This document shows positions 46,582-54,902 of a stretch of DNA of 64,000 nt, piece by piece. This DNA comes from Flavobacteriaceae bacterium F08102 (lineage in GTDB: Bacteria > Bacteroidota > Bacteroidia > Flavobacteriales > Flavobacteriaceae): NCBI GenBank assembly GCA_023015935.1, contig JALKAY010000002.1, positions 1 through 64,000 of the forward strand, read 5' to 3'. The stretch's first letter is position 1. Every line of letters starts with the position of its first letter. The notes beneath the pieces are model-generated. The model did no database searches. It had not been told where the DNA came from and saw only the letters and a program-made list of their open reading frames with translations. The translations under genes were made by a program, and so were the position numbers.

Positions 46582-46959
46582 ATGAAACGATTTAGCGAAA
46601 AGTACATTGTCACAAAAGAAATGCAATGGGAAGACCTTGGAGGAGGAGTGTCACGAAAATTTTTGGGTTACGATAACCAAATTATGATGGTTAGAGTAAA
46701 GTTTAAAAAAGGAGCATTAGGTGCACCGCATCAACATTTTCATACGCAAGCTACGTTTTGTGCTTCTGGTAAATTTGAATTTGAAATTGATGGAGAAAAG
46801 CAAATTGTAGAGGCGGGTGATGGTGTGTATATTGAGCCAAATTTAATGCATAGTGCAGTTTGCCTAGAAGAAGGCGAACTTATTGACACATTTAGCCCCG
46901 TAAGGGAAGATTTTTTAAGTGGTGATAGCGTATCTTATTTTGGGGATAAAAAATCTTAA
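46582..46959 (+). CDS. kdgF: KdgF-like cupin, linearises unsaturated monouronate
   Basis: The single-domain cupin (125 residues) has motif 1 APHQHFHTQATFCASG (metal ligands H50, H52, Q56) and motif 2 GDGVYIEPNLMHSAV (H90). This is the KdgF set, in which Gln replaces the usual Glu. KdgF speeds the conversion of the 4,5-unsaturated ring product to open-chain DEH. There is no signal peptide, so it works in the cytoplasm. It is in an operon with PL17, 18 bp apart, which couples the lyase product with its next step. Confidence 0.9.
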   Translation: MKRFSEKYIVTKEMQWEDLGGGVSRKFLGYDNQIMMVRVKFKKGALGAPHQHFHTQATFCASGKFEFEIDGEKQIVEAGDGVYIEPNLMHSAVCLEEGELIDTFSPVREDFLSGDSVSYFGDKKS

Positions 46960-47133
46960 TTAAAAAATCTGCACACCCCATTAGCGAAGATTTTATGGCG
47001 TAATGCTACCATATCATTATAATACTTCACTGATTTATAGTTGCTATTACTTAAATCTACTCGCTTAATCACTTGCATATCAACAGGTTAAAATAAATTT
47101 ATTAAATAGTGGCTACATTTGGAATAAATGTCA

Positions 47134-47162
47134 TATATTTGGTAAACCAGTTTGGTAAACCA
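47134..47162 (+). promoter_or_regulatory. promoter and double operator of the susC operon
   Basis: The -7 box TATATTTG (47134-47141) overlaps TGGTAAACCA (47140-47149). A second, identical TGGTAAACCA is at 47153-47162, 13 bp on. Confidence 0.72.
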
Positions 47163-47197
47163 GTTATTAATCAATTGGTTACTAAGCTGTGAAACGA

Positions 47198-47227
47198 AAA
47201 AAGGACAGGTGCACGCCTATCCTTTTT
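47198..47227 (+). terminator. terminator-like hairpin in the susC leader
   Basis: AAAAAGGA and AGG pair with CCT and TCCTTTTT (one C-A mismatch between them) around the loop TGCACG. It lies 36 bp after the operator and 149 bp before susC, so it may attenuate the operon. Confidence 0.6.
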
Positions 47228-47231
47228 AGAA

Positions 47232-47253
47232 TTACTTCTTTGGAGGGAAGTAA
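47232..47253 (+). promoter_or_regulatory. second hairpin in the susC leader, GGAGG in the loop
   Basis: TTACTTC (47232-47238) pairs with GAAGTAA (47247-47253). The loop TTTGGAGG carries a Shine-Dalgarno-like GGAGG 12 bp before the ATG of the mini-ORF, unusual in this phylum. Confidence 0.45.
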
Positions 47254-47258
47254 AAAAC

Positions 47259-47318
47259 ATGCAAACCTTAGTTCGCATATTCACAACAAAAATAGGAAAA
47301 ATCTTTCAGTGTTTGTGA
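47259..47318 (+). CDS. possible 19-residue leader peptide upstream of susC
   Basis: The ATG at 47259 opens MQTLVRIFTTKIGKIFQCL before TGA at 47316-47318. It is preceded by GGAGGG (47242-47247). It may be a regulatory leader peptide or chance; nothing but position and the ribosome-binding-like motif supports it. Confidence 0.25.
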   Translation: MQTLVRIFTTKIGKIFQCL

Positions 47319-47375
47319 GTGAATTTGTTTTTAAGTTTTGCCTTAATACTAACTCAGTTAATTAAATGAATTATT

Positions 47376-50300
47376 ATGAACTTAAAAACGAAGCTAATTT
47401 TCACATTAGCCTTTTTCACTTGTACGATGCTATTTGCACAAGAAAGTTTTTTGCTCAAAGGTGAGGTAATTTCTAAAACGGATAATTCACCGATACCTGG
47501 AGTAAATATTATTATTAAGGGGACTGCTATTGGAACTTCTACGGATTTTGATGGTAAATTTGAAATCAAGGTAAAAAAAGGAAATGAACTTCAGTTTTCT
47601 TATGTTGGTTACATTGCTCAAACCATTACCGTGAGCGATGATTTATCCTTGAAAGTAACTTTGATTGAAGACGACAATACCTTAGATGAGGTAGTTGTTA
47701 TTGGGTATGGTACTTCCAAAAAATCGCATCTTACCGGATCCATCTCTAAAGTAGTTAATGACGATTTAGATCAGATCGCTGTAGCTCGGGTAGACGATGC
47801 GTTGATTGGTCAAGTATCGGGAGTGAATATTCAAGCAACAGATGGAGAAGCTGGGGCCGCACCGACCATTAATATTAGAGGGGTTGGCTCCATGTCTGGA
47901 GATTCTACACCGTTAATTGTCGTAGACGGTGTGATTGTAAGTGCCGATTTCTTAGGGTCCTTAAACATGAATGATGTAGCCTCTTTTGAGGTGTTAAAGG
48001 ATGCTGCATCGTCAGCGATTTATGGATCTAAGGGGGCCAATGGTATCATAATGATTACGTCAAAAGTGGGGATCGAAGGGGATACAAAATTTAACTATGG
48101 TACATTTACAGGATACAAAGAAGCTAAACACAGTGATGCGTATACCTTTTCTATTGCCGAGACGGCAGCCGCCGAATTAGCAGCGAATGGAACTATTTCA
48201 GATAGAACGCGTTACAAACAGTTGATAGGCATTGATCGTTCGTGGCAGGATGTTATTTTCGATGGAGGGAATATCACCAGCCACTCGTTGAGTGCACGGG
48301 GAGGGAGTAAGAAAACGAAATTCAGTACTGGGTTGAATTACTTGCATGATGAAGGGGTTTTACTTACCGATGATTTTAAAAAATACACCTTTAAGGTTAA
48401 GGTAGATACTAAAATAAATGATAAGTTTTCGTTTGGAGCAAACATGTCTCCATCCTATACCAATAGAAGACGGTTTGATGGCTCAACCCATGATATTTTA
48501 AGACAGACCAATTGGTTGCCTGTGTATCATGACGAAAATACGATTCAGTATGTGGATCGTACAGTTTATCCGGATGTGCAAGTAGGGGATTATGCATTGC
48601 AATACCATTTTGATAATTATGATTTAGATGGAGATGGTCAGTTAATTGATATCAGTACGACCTCGAATACGAATCCAGCAGCCAAAGTGTTAGAAAGAGA
48701 GCGGTATGATAAGAAATTTAAACTTTTTGGAAGCGTGTATGGAAACTACAATATTACAAATTCCCTGAGTTTTAGAACGACCTTATCAGGGTCGTATCAA
48801 GATACAAAACGAACGAGATGGCAAGGAGTTTTATCAAATCGTAATGGCGCTTCTGCCGCATCTATGAATGAAATATCTCAACGAGAAATTTACTTGATTT
48901 CTGATAACTTCTTGTCGTACAATAAATCGTTCGGGGGTCACGATATAAGTGCTATCGCAGGTTTTTCAGGGGAAACTACGAAATCCTTTTTCTCAACCAT
49001 TACGGGTACGGGGTATACTTCAGATGACGTAAAGCAAATTACCAATGCAACGTTGATTTCTAACGCAGATGCCTTTGAATGGAAAAAAACAGGCTTGTCA
49101 TACGTTGCCAGGGTGAATTATGCATTTAATAATAAATATTTGGCTTCCTTTAGTTTTAGACGTGATGGAAGTTCCATTTTTGGTAGTGATTTTAAATATG
49201 GAAATTTCCCAGCAGCCTCCATTGGTTGGAATGTTTCTAAAGAGGACTTTTTAAGTGATGTGAATTGGATTTCTAATTTGAAATTGAGAGCGAGTTATGG
49301 AGTAACAGGGAACGATCGCTTGAACACAGGGAGCGTAGATCCTGATGTGAGTAGTAGTACAAGTACGTTGAGTACGGGTAATATATTAGTAGATTATTAT
49401 CCTTCATTAGCTTTACTGGGGGCTACTACCGCCGTAGTTGACGGAATCCTTGTTGCCGGTTTTAACCCCGCAAATATTGCAAATGCAGAACTGCAATGGG
49501 AGCGATTAGTAGAAGTAAATCCAGGGATTGATTTCGGATTTTTTAATAATAGAATTGCGGGGTCTTTTGACTATTACCAACGAACAAGTGATCAATTGCT
49601 TTTAAATAATCCAGTATCAGTAACTACTGGTTTCGACGCGGCTTTAGTTAACCTCGGGGAAGTTAAAAATGAAGGGGTAGAGTTTGAATTGAGAACTCGA
49701 AATATCGCCAAGGAGAAATTTAATTGGAATACCACGATTATCGCTACAAGAAATAAAAACACCTTAGTAGATTTTGCAGATTCTGATGGGCAAATTACCA
49801 ATGTCGATGATAAGAGAGCCGCAGAATGGATTAATTTGGAAGGAATGCCTATTTCAACATTTTACGGTTGGGTGGTAGATCGGGACATTCCGTTGGAATA
49901 TCTATCTAATGCGTATCATCCGGTGGGTGGTCAAGCGCAAGATGTATATGTAAAGGATTTAAATGGCGATGGAATTATTGACGATGAAGATAAGGCACCT
50001 TTAGGCGATCCGTATCCGGATTTAGTGTGGAGTTTAAGTAATAGTTTTAAACTGGGGAACCTTGACTTTAGCTTTATGTTCCAAGGGTCACATGGGGCAG
50101 AAATTAGAAATATGGGCGATCAGTATATTTTTAATCATTTTAATGGTGGTCAAGATTTTAATCCTTCAACTACTCCTGATCAAGCGTTTATCAAAGAGAA
50201 AATATTTACGAATGATATTATTCAAGATGCCTCGTATGTCGCATTGAGAAATGTCAATATTGGATATAATTTCTCAAAAGAAGTCCTGTCAAAAATTGGT

Positions 50301-50477
50301 GTGTCTGGATTGAGATTATACGTTGCAGGCCAAAATTTAATGTACAAAACGGCATCAGATTATACAGGGTTTAATCCTGAGTCCATTGATAGAACAAGTC
50401 CGACAACCTATGGGTATCAAAGAGCCGGGTCACCTATTTACAGAACCTATTCTTTAGGTTTGAATCTTGATTTTTAA
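47376..50477 (+). CDS. susC: SusC-type TonB-dependent receptor for oligoalginate
   Basis: The 1033-residue outer-membrane receptor has a signal peptide (cut near LFAQ, residue ~22) and a CarboxypepD_reg-like domain (PGVNIIIKGTAIGTSTDFDG, ~40-60). The SusC signature TLDEVVVIGYG follows, then a plug domain (GQVSGVNIQATDGEAG; GSMSGDSTPLIVVDG; VLKDAASSAIYGSKGANG) and a 22-strand barrel ending in YSLGLNLDF with a terminal aromatic. It forms the transport channel closed by the SusD lid. The SusD gene follows 25 bp later. Its position among PL6, PL7 and PL17 genes indicates alginate oligosaccharides as the cargo. It is regulated by the upstream double operator and perhaps by leader hairpins. Confidence 0.95.
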   Translation: MNLKTKLIFTLAFFTCTMLFAQESFLLKGEVISKTDNSPIPGVNIIIKGTAIGTSTDFDGKFEIKVKKGNELQFSYVGYIAQTITVSDDLSLKVTLIEDDNTLDEVVVIGYGTSKKSHLTGSISKVVNDDLDQIAVARVDDALIGQVSGVNIQATDGEAGAAPTINIRGVGSMSGDSTPLIVVDGVIVSADFLGSLNMNDVASFEVLKDAASSAIYGSKGANGIIMITSKVGIEGDTKFNYGTFTGYKEAKHSDAYTFSIAETAAAELAANGTISDRTRYKQLIGIDRSWQDVIFDGGNITSHSLSARGGSKKTKFSTGLNYLHDEGVLLTDDFKKYTFKVKVDTKINDKFSFGANMSPSYTNRRRFDGSTHDILRQTNWLPVYHDENTIQYVDRTVYPDVQVGDYALQYHFDNYDLDGDGQLIDISTTSNTNPAAKVLERERYDKKFKLFGSVYGNYNITNSLSFRTTLSGSYQDTKRTRWQGVLSNRNGASAASMNEISQREIYLISDNFLSYNKSFGGHDISAIAGFSGETTKSFFSTITGTGYTSDDVKQITNATLISNADAFEWKKTGLSYVARVNYAFNNKYLASFSFRRDGSSIFGSDFKYGNFPAASIGWNVSKEDFLSDVNWISNLKLRASYGVTGNDRLNTGSVDPDVSSSTSTLSTGNILVDYYPSLALLGATTAVVDGILVAGFNPANIANAELQWERLVEVNPGIDFGFFNNRIAGSFDYYQRTSDQLLLNNPVSVTTGFDAALVNLGEVKNEGVEFELRTRNIAKEKFNWNTTIIATRNKNTLVDFADSDGQITNVDDKRAAEWINLEGMPISTFYGWVVDRDIPLEYLSNAYHPVGGQAQDVYVKDLNGDGIIDDEDKAPLGDPYPDLVWSLSNSFKLGNLDFSFMFQGSHGAEIRNMGDQYIFNHFNGGQDFNPSTTPDQAFIKEKIFTNDIIQDASYVALRNVNIGYNFSKEVLSKIGVSGLRLYVAGQNLMYKTASDYTGFNPESIDRTSPTTYGYQRAGSPIYRTYSLGLNLDF

Positions 50478-50502
50478 TAGAAAACAGCTAATAATATATA
50501 TT

Positions 50503-51930
50503 ATGAAAAAAATAAAAAATTTAACTGTACTCTTGATAACAGTGTTACTTGCGTCTTGTTCAAGTGACTTTTTGGAACCTGCACCCACATCTGGGGTGAC
50601 CTCATCTACCTATTACAGTACTGTTGATGAAGTAGAGACCGCAGTTATAAATATGTATGACGGTATCCAAGGAGTTAACTCTACGGATAATGATGATAAC
50701 CACGGCGTTATGTATGAATTTTACCTAACTGAAATGCGTTCTGATAATACGAGAACAAAAAGTGGAGAAGGGGAAGCTGCTCAATTTGATAATTTTACAG
50801 TGACTCCAAATAATGGTATTGTAAGTGATTATTATTCAAGTTTTTATAACGTTATTTTTAGAGCAAATATCGTTTTGGATAATCTCGATGTGGTTGAAGA
50901 TGCAAACGTAGCGGCTGCCTTTGAAGGAGAAGCGAAATTCGTAAGAGCCTATGCCTATTTTAATTTAGTACGCTTGTTTGGTGAGATTCCGTTGGTGGAC
51001 CGAGTAATCGCTCCTTCTGAAACGGATGTTCAATTTACGAGAGTTCCAACCGCTTCTGTTTATGCACTTATTGAAAGTGATTTAACTACAGCCATTGCTA
51101 CGTTAAATAATGATCATAAAAACAGAGCATCTAAAGCTGCGGCACAAGCACTGTTAGCAAAAGTATATTTAACGCAAAAGAAGAATTATACCGAAGCACA
51201 AGGGTTGTGTGAAGCGGTAATGGGTAGTGGATTTAGCTTGGAACTTAATTTTAATGATGTGTTTTATAATGAAAATAATAATGAAGTTATTTTTGCTATA
51301 GGCTATGTACCAACCTTGTCAAGTGATAGTCAGAATTTTTCTGCTGAATGGATGAATGCTGTAGGGAGAACTTCTGGAGTGAACTATGTAACTACCGAAG
51401 CCCGGGCCGCGTTAGACGCTTCAGGTGGAGACCGTACACCGTATTCATATCGACAAGATTTAAGTCAACTTTCACAATATCAGGTGGCTAAATATTTGCC
51501 AAATGGTGAGGATGGAGGTGCGAATGGTAAGACCTTTGTTTCTGACGCCACCTTAGCGGGTAACGATTGGATTGTGTTGAGATATGCTGATGTTTTATTA
51601 ATGCATGTGGAAGCTATCATGGGGGATAATACAGAAACGAGTGTAGAAATAGCCTTGAGTTCGTTCCAGAAAGTGAGAGATAGAGCTGGATTTACCACCC
51701 CTGTAACCTCGATTACAAAAGACGAATTATTACTTGAACGTCGCGTGGAATTAGCGTTTGAAAATCACCGTTTGTTTGATTTAATACGCTTTGGTAAGGC
51801 AGAATCTGTTTTATCAGCTTTTTCATCAGCGAATGGATATAGTTATTCGTCTACCGATCTTTTATTACCTATCCCTCAAAATGAGATTAATTTGAGTAAA
51901 GGTGTAATGACTCAAAATGCAGGGTATTAG
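50503..51930 (+). CDS. susD: SusD-type oligosaccharide-binding lipoprotein
   Basis: The 475-residue lipoprotein has lipobox LASC (Cys19) followed by SSDFLEP, whose acidic residues fit an outer-surface export signal. The SusD features are FVRAYAYFNLVRLFGEIPLV, where the TPR-like helices begin, and the C-terminal ERRVELAFENHRLFDLIRFG block followed by LLPIPQNEINLS. It forms the lid over the SusC channel and binds the glycan. The ATG at 50503 is preferred over an in-frame upstream start at 50467, which would overlap susC and hide the signal peptide. Confidence 0.95.
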   Translation: MKKIKNLTVLLITVLLASCSSDFLEPAPTSGVTSSTYYSTVDEVETAVINMYDGIQGVNSTDNDDNHGVMYEFYLTEMRSDNTRTKSGEGEAAQFDNFTVTPNNGIVSDYYSSFYNVIFRANIVLDNLDVVEDANVAAAFEGEAKFVRAYAYFNLVRLFGEIPLVDRVIAPSETDVQFTRVPTASVYALIESDLTTAIATLNNDHKNRASKAAAQALLAKVYLTQKKNYTEAQGLCEAVMGSGFSLELNFNDVFYNENNNEVIFAIGYVPTLSSDSQNFSAEWMNAVGRTSGVNYVTTEARAALDASGGDRTPYSYRQDLSQLSQYQVAKYLPNGEDGGANGKTFVSDATLAGNDWIVLRYADVLLMHVEAIMGDNTETSVEIALSSFQKVRDRAGFTTPVTSITKDELLLERRVELAFENHRLFDLIRFGKAESVLSAFSSANGYSYSSTDLLLPIPQNEINLSKGVMTQNAGY

Positions 51931-51963
51931 ATTAATTGTTTTAAAATAAAATATAAACGAATC

Positions 51964-52830
51964 ATGAAAAATAATAGCAAACATAAAGGACCGTTTAAAG
52001 CATCTGTACTGATGATACTCTGCTTGGTTTTGGTAGTTTTTACTGCATGTGATTATGAGTATGAATTGCCAGAAGCAAATTCTAAAGCTGATGAAACACC
52101 GCCACAGGCTAACTTTTCAGCCACTGTCACCGATGACTTTTTGACCTATACTTTTGGAAATTCGTCTACCAGTGCAACCGATTACCTTTGGGACTATGGA
52201 GATGGTAATACGTCGACTGGTGTGGATGGTATCAATACGTTTCCAGATGAAGGAACCTATACGGTGAGCCTTACGGCTTCTGATAAATTAGGGGTGTCAA
52301 GTACTTATAAGATGGTTATTGAAGTGGTAGAACCGGAAGTGCCAGATGCTATTGTTCCTAAAATATTAAATCCGAGTTTTGATGAACCAGGGGATAATGG
52401 GAAATATACTTCACCATGGGTGGACAGTAATATGGGGAAAACGATTCAAATTTCCTCTAGTTCGAGTTTTGTGGGTGGAAAAGCTGGAAAATTTCCAGAT
52501 GCTGTTACTAATACAAGGGTTGCGTATCAAAAGGATATCGCTGTAACGCCAAATACAGAATATGCTATTACATATAATTATTCCATTGAGACGGGAGCGC
52601 CATCGTCGGTAATTGTAGCTATTTTAGGAGGTACAGTTACAAGTCTTGGGGATGCTGCAGCGGCAACTTTAAAATCACATACTGGTACGATTCAAGCCGG
52701 AAAGACTCCCTTTGAAACGGTAACTATAACGTTTAATTCAGGAGCAAACAACAGTATTTCAATTTTAATTACGAATACAGGTACTGAGACGGGATATGTT
52801 GAAGAATTTAAAGCTGCAGTCAACGAATAA
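51964..52830 (+). CDS. PKD-domain surface lipoprotein, probable alginate-binding protein of the PUL
   Basis: The 288-residue lipoprotein (Cys29 in TAC, then DYEYELPE, an acidic surface-export type signal) has a PKD domain at about 48-122 (YLWDYGDGNTSTG, then EGTYTVSLTASD). A C-terminal beta-sandwich (about 135-288) resembles carbohydrate-binding modules of the CBM4/9-like kind (ILNPSFDEPGDNGKYTSPWV). It takes the place that SusE/SusF-type surface glycan-binding proteins hold in other PULs: directly after SusD and 33 bp from it. Binding of alginate is inferred from context. Confidence 0.8.
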   Translation: MKNNSKHKGPFKASVLMILCLVLVVFTACDYEYELPEANSKADETPPQANFSATVTDDFLTYTFGNSSTSATDYLWDYGDGNTSTGVDGINTFPDEGTYTVSLTASDKLGVSSTYKMVIEVVEPEVPDAIVPKILNPSFDEPGDNGKYTSPWVDSNMGKTIQISSSSSFVGGKAGKFPDAVTNTRVAYQKDIAVTPNTEYAITYNYSIETGAPSSVIVAILGGTVTSLGDAAAATLKSHTGTIQAGKTPFETVTITFNSGANNSISILITNTGTETGYVEEFKAAVNE

Positions 52831-52911
52831 TAAAATTAATTACCTTACGAAATTAGGAGAAATTCAAAATTTATTCCTCGGTTACGTAAGGAAGATGCCT
52901 TAGTATATAAG

Positions 52912-53835
52912 ATGAGAAATTTTAACAGAACGATATGGATATCTATACTTCTCGTATGTATGACGACAAATGTTTCATGTCAAGTGAATAATCGCGGTGT
53001 TAATGAGAAGGCTAAAAATTCGTTATCAGATATAAAAAAGAAAAAGAAGAAACGGAAAAAGGTGAAACTTCCGGATATTGATTTAAGCCATTGGAAAGTG
53101 ACGATTCCTGAAGGAATGGGTAAGGGGAAAACTATCAGTGTGGAACCTCCTGAAATATTAAAGTATGCGAGTAATGAGGTGTTAAAGCCTTATATGTACA
53201 ATGATTCTGTACGAGGAGCACTTGTTTTTTATGCATTTCCAAGCAATTCGACCACTGCCAATACAAAATATTCAAGATCTGAGTTGAGGGAACAGATGGT
53301 GCCAGGAGATGATACGGTTAATTGGACTTTCGCACAAGGAGGAATTATGAAGGGAACCTTGGCAATGGATCAAACCACCAAAGATAAAGAAGGTAAATAT
53401 CATCGAACCATTATTATGCAAATCCATGGGAGATTAACCGATGAACAACGCGATTTAATAGGCCAAAAGGATAATAATGCACCTCCAATTTTAAAAATTT
53501 ATTGGGATAAAGGGAAGGTGCGGGTAAAGACAAAAGTGTTGAAAAATTTGAGCGCTAGCGATGTAGAAATGCTACACGAAGAGGCTTGGGGTGATGATGA
53601 AGGGTTTACTTTTGAACAAGAAGTGGGATTTAGAAAATTTAAACTTGAAGTTCGAGTGACTGAAGGAAAAATGGTGGTGGTACTCAATAATAGTGAATAT
53701 GCCGTATATGAAAATATGCATATAAAAAAGTGGGGTATTTTTGAAAATTATTTTAAAGCAGGAAATTATTTTCAATCGAGAGATCCTGGTTCATTTTCAA
53801 GAGTGAAGTTTTATGACTTATCGATAAGTCATTAG
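52912..53835 (+). CDS. third PL7 family alginate lyase, with a polybasic linker
   Basis: The 307-residue enzyme has the PL7 motifs SRSELREQ (R122, E124, R126), MQIHGR (Q170, H172) and YFKAGNY near the C-terminus, with the full R-x-E-x-R that the tandem pair lacks. The N-terminus is a signal peptide with a weak lipobox (VSC, Cys23). An unusual linker with nine Lys/Arg in a row (about residues 42-50) separates it from the catalytic domain (from ~55). It is more distant from the tandem pair than they are from each other. It is the fourth gene of the susC operon, so lysis and uptake are made together. Confidence 0.9.
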   Translation: MRNFNRTIWISILLVCMTTNVSCQVNNRGVNEKAKNSLSDIKKKKKKRKKVKLPDIDLSHWKVTIPEGMGKGKTISVEPPEILKYASNEVLKPYMYNDSVRGALVFYAFPSNSTTANTKYSRSELREQMVPGDDTVNWTFAQGGIMKGTLAMDQTTKDKEGKYHRTIIMQIHGRLTDEQRDLIGQKDNNAPPILKIYWDKGKVRVKTKVLKNLSASDVEMLHEEAWGDDEGFTFEQEVGFRKFKLEVRVTEGKMVVVLNNSEYAVYENMHIKKWGIFENYFKAGNYFQSRDPGSFSRVKFYDLSISH

Positions 53836-53967
53836 CGAAAAAAATTAGAAATGGTCCCTTCTAAATTTGAATGGAAGTGATATAGATAGTATATGTATGT
53901 TTGATGGTATCAAAGATTCATTATGAAAGAGAGATAAAATTTAATATAAATAAATACACATTTTGTC

Positions 53968-53990
53968 TGGTTAACCAATTTGGACACCTT
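53968..53990 (+). promoter_or_regulatory. half-degenerate double operator before the GntR gene
   Basis: A perfect TGGTTAACCA (53968-53977) is followed exactly 13 bp on by TGGACACCTT (53981-53990), a degraded second copy. The gene ATG is 11 bp further. It suggests autoregulation with lower affinity. No clean -7 box is seen; ACATTTTG at 53958-53965 is the nearest match. Confidence 0.5.
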
Positions 53991-54001
53991 ATATTTATCG
54001 T

Positions 54002-54703
54002 ATGAAAATAGAAGTATTAGTGAAAGATGACAATCGCGAAATTCAAAATTCAATTATTTCTAAAATTCGTGATTTAATTAATTTAAAGAATTTAGAACCT
54101 GGCGAGAAATTACCGTCAGAAAGAATGTTGTCAGAAAAATTTGAAGTCAGTCGAAGTAATATTCGTGAAGCCATTCAGAAATTAGAGTTTTATGGGCTGT
54201 TAAAATCAATTCCGCAAAGTGGAACCTTTGTTGCCAATATTGGTATTATTGCGTTGAATGGAATGATTGAGGATATCTTGAGACTTAAAAGTCCTGATTT
54301 TAAATCGTTGGTAGAAACAAGGATTTTATTAGAATTAAAAACCGTACGATTAGCAGCTTTAAGAAGAACCGAAGAAGACCTAAAGCAAATGAAAGCTACC
54401 TTGGAGGCCTATCGTGAAAAAGTAAGGAATGGTCAAGATGCAGTTCAAGAAGATTTGTTATTCCATTTGGCCATTGCCAAAGCAAGTGGTAATAGCACGA
54501 TGAATACCTTTATGTTGAAAATTACCCCTGAAATCATTACAAATTTTGCAAAATATCATGTTTGTGATAAAAATCAAGCGGTTTTAGGAATTCAAGAGCA
54601 TACGGATATTTACAACGCAATTAGGGCGCAAGACCCTAGTTTGGCGAAGCAAATGATGAAGCAGCATTTTAAAGAATTATACAAGTATTGTTATAGTGTT
54701 TAA
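54002..54703 (+). CDS. GntR family regulator, FadR/FCD subfamily, likely repressor of the alginate genes
   Basis: The 233-residue regulator has a winged helix-turn-helix at ~15-78 (GEKLPSERMLSEKFEVSRSN, then IREAIQKLEFYGLLKSIPQSG). The helical FCD effector domain has metal ligands D151, H155 (DLLFHLAIAKASGN), H200 and H222. FCD regulators of uronate genes (UxuR, ExuR) bind TTGGTATACCAA-type sites. The window has TGGTWAACCA pairs at three promoters of this locus and in front of this gene. The effector is probably DEH or KDG, but this is inference. The gene starts at ATG 54002 and lies between the susC operon and the transporter. Confidence 0.92.
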   Translation: MKIEVLVKDDNREIQNSIISKIRDLINLKNLEPGEKLPSERMLSEKFEVSRSNIREAIQKLEFYGLLKSIPQSGTFVANIGIIALNGMIEDILRLKSPDFKSLVETRILLELKTVRLAALRRTEEDLKQMKATLEAYREKVRNGQDAVQEDLLFHLAIAKASGNSTMNTFMLKITPEIITNFAKYHVCDKNQAVLGIQEHTDIYNAIRAQDPSLAKQMMKQHFKELYKYCYSV

Positions 54704-54796
54704 TGGACTTGGTCTTTTAGAGTTGCACGGCTAAAGACACAGGTTGTTATTGGAGGGAGGTAACCTTTTTTGTAATCTAAATAAACATTTTTATTT

Positions 54797-54819
54797 AGGA
54801 TTTCCACACTGGTTTATCT
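54797..54819 (+). promoter_or_regulatory. very weak candidate operator pair before the transporter gene
   Basis: AGGATTTCCA (54797-54806) and TGGTTTATCT (54810-54819) match the operator at 6 and 7 of 10 positions and keep the 13-bp spacing. This could be chance. Confidence 0.2.
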
Positions 54820-54902
54820 CATATATTTTTTAAGTAATAGAGTATTTCATTGCAGGTATAAATCCATGAATATGGACTGTATTTGTGCTTAATAATAAAT
54901 TT

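Larger units (their letters stand above)
46960..47375 (+). other. 416-bp control region upstream of susC
   Basis: It contains a promoter and double operator (47134-47162), a terminator-like hairpin (47198-47227), a second hairpin with GGAGG in its loop (47232-47253), and a 19-codon mini-ORF (47259-47318). From the -7 box to the susC ATG is about 235 bp, far longer than for the PL17 gene. The first 150 bp hold nothing I recognise. Confidence 0.6.

Noticed and set aside
47114-47121. Second TACATTTG box upstream of the susC operator
   Set aside because: It fits the -7 consensus, but the box at 47134-47141 coincides with the operator exactly as in the two sister promoters, so that one is preferred.
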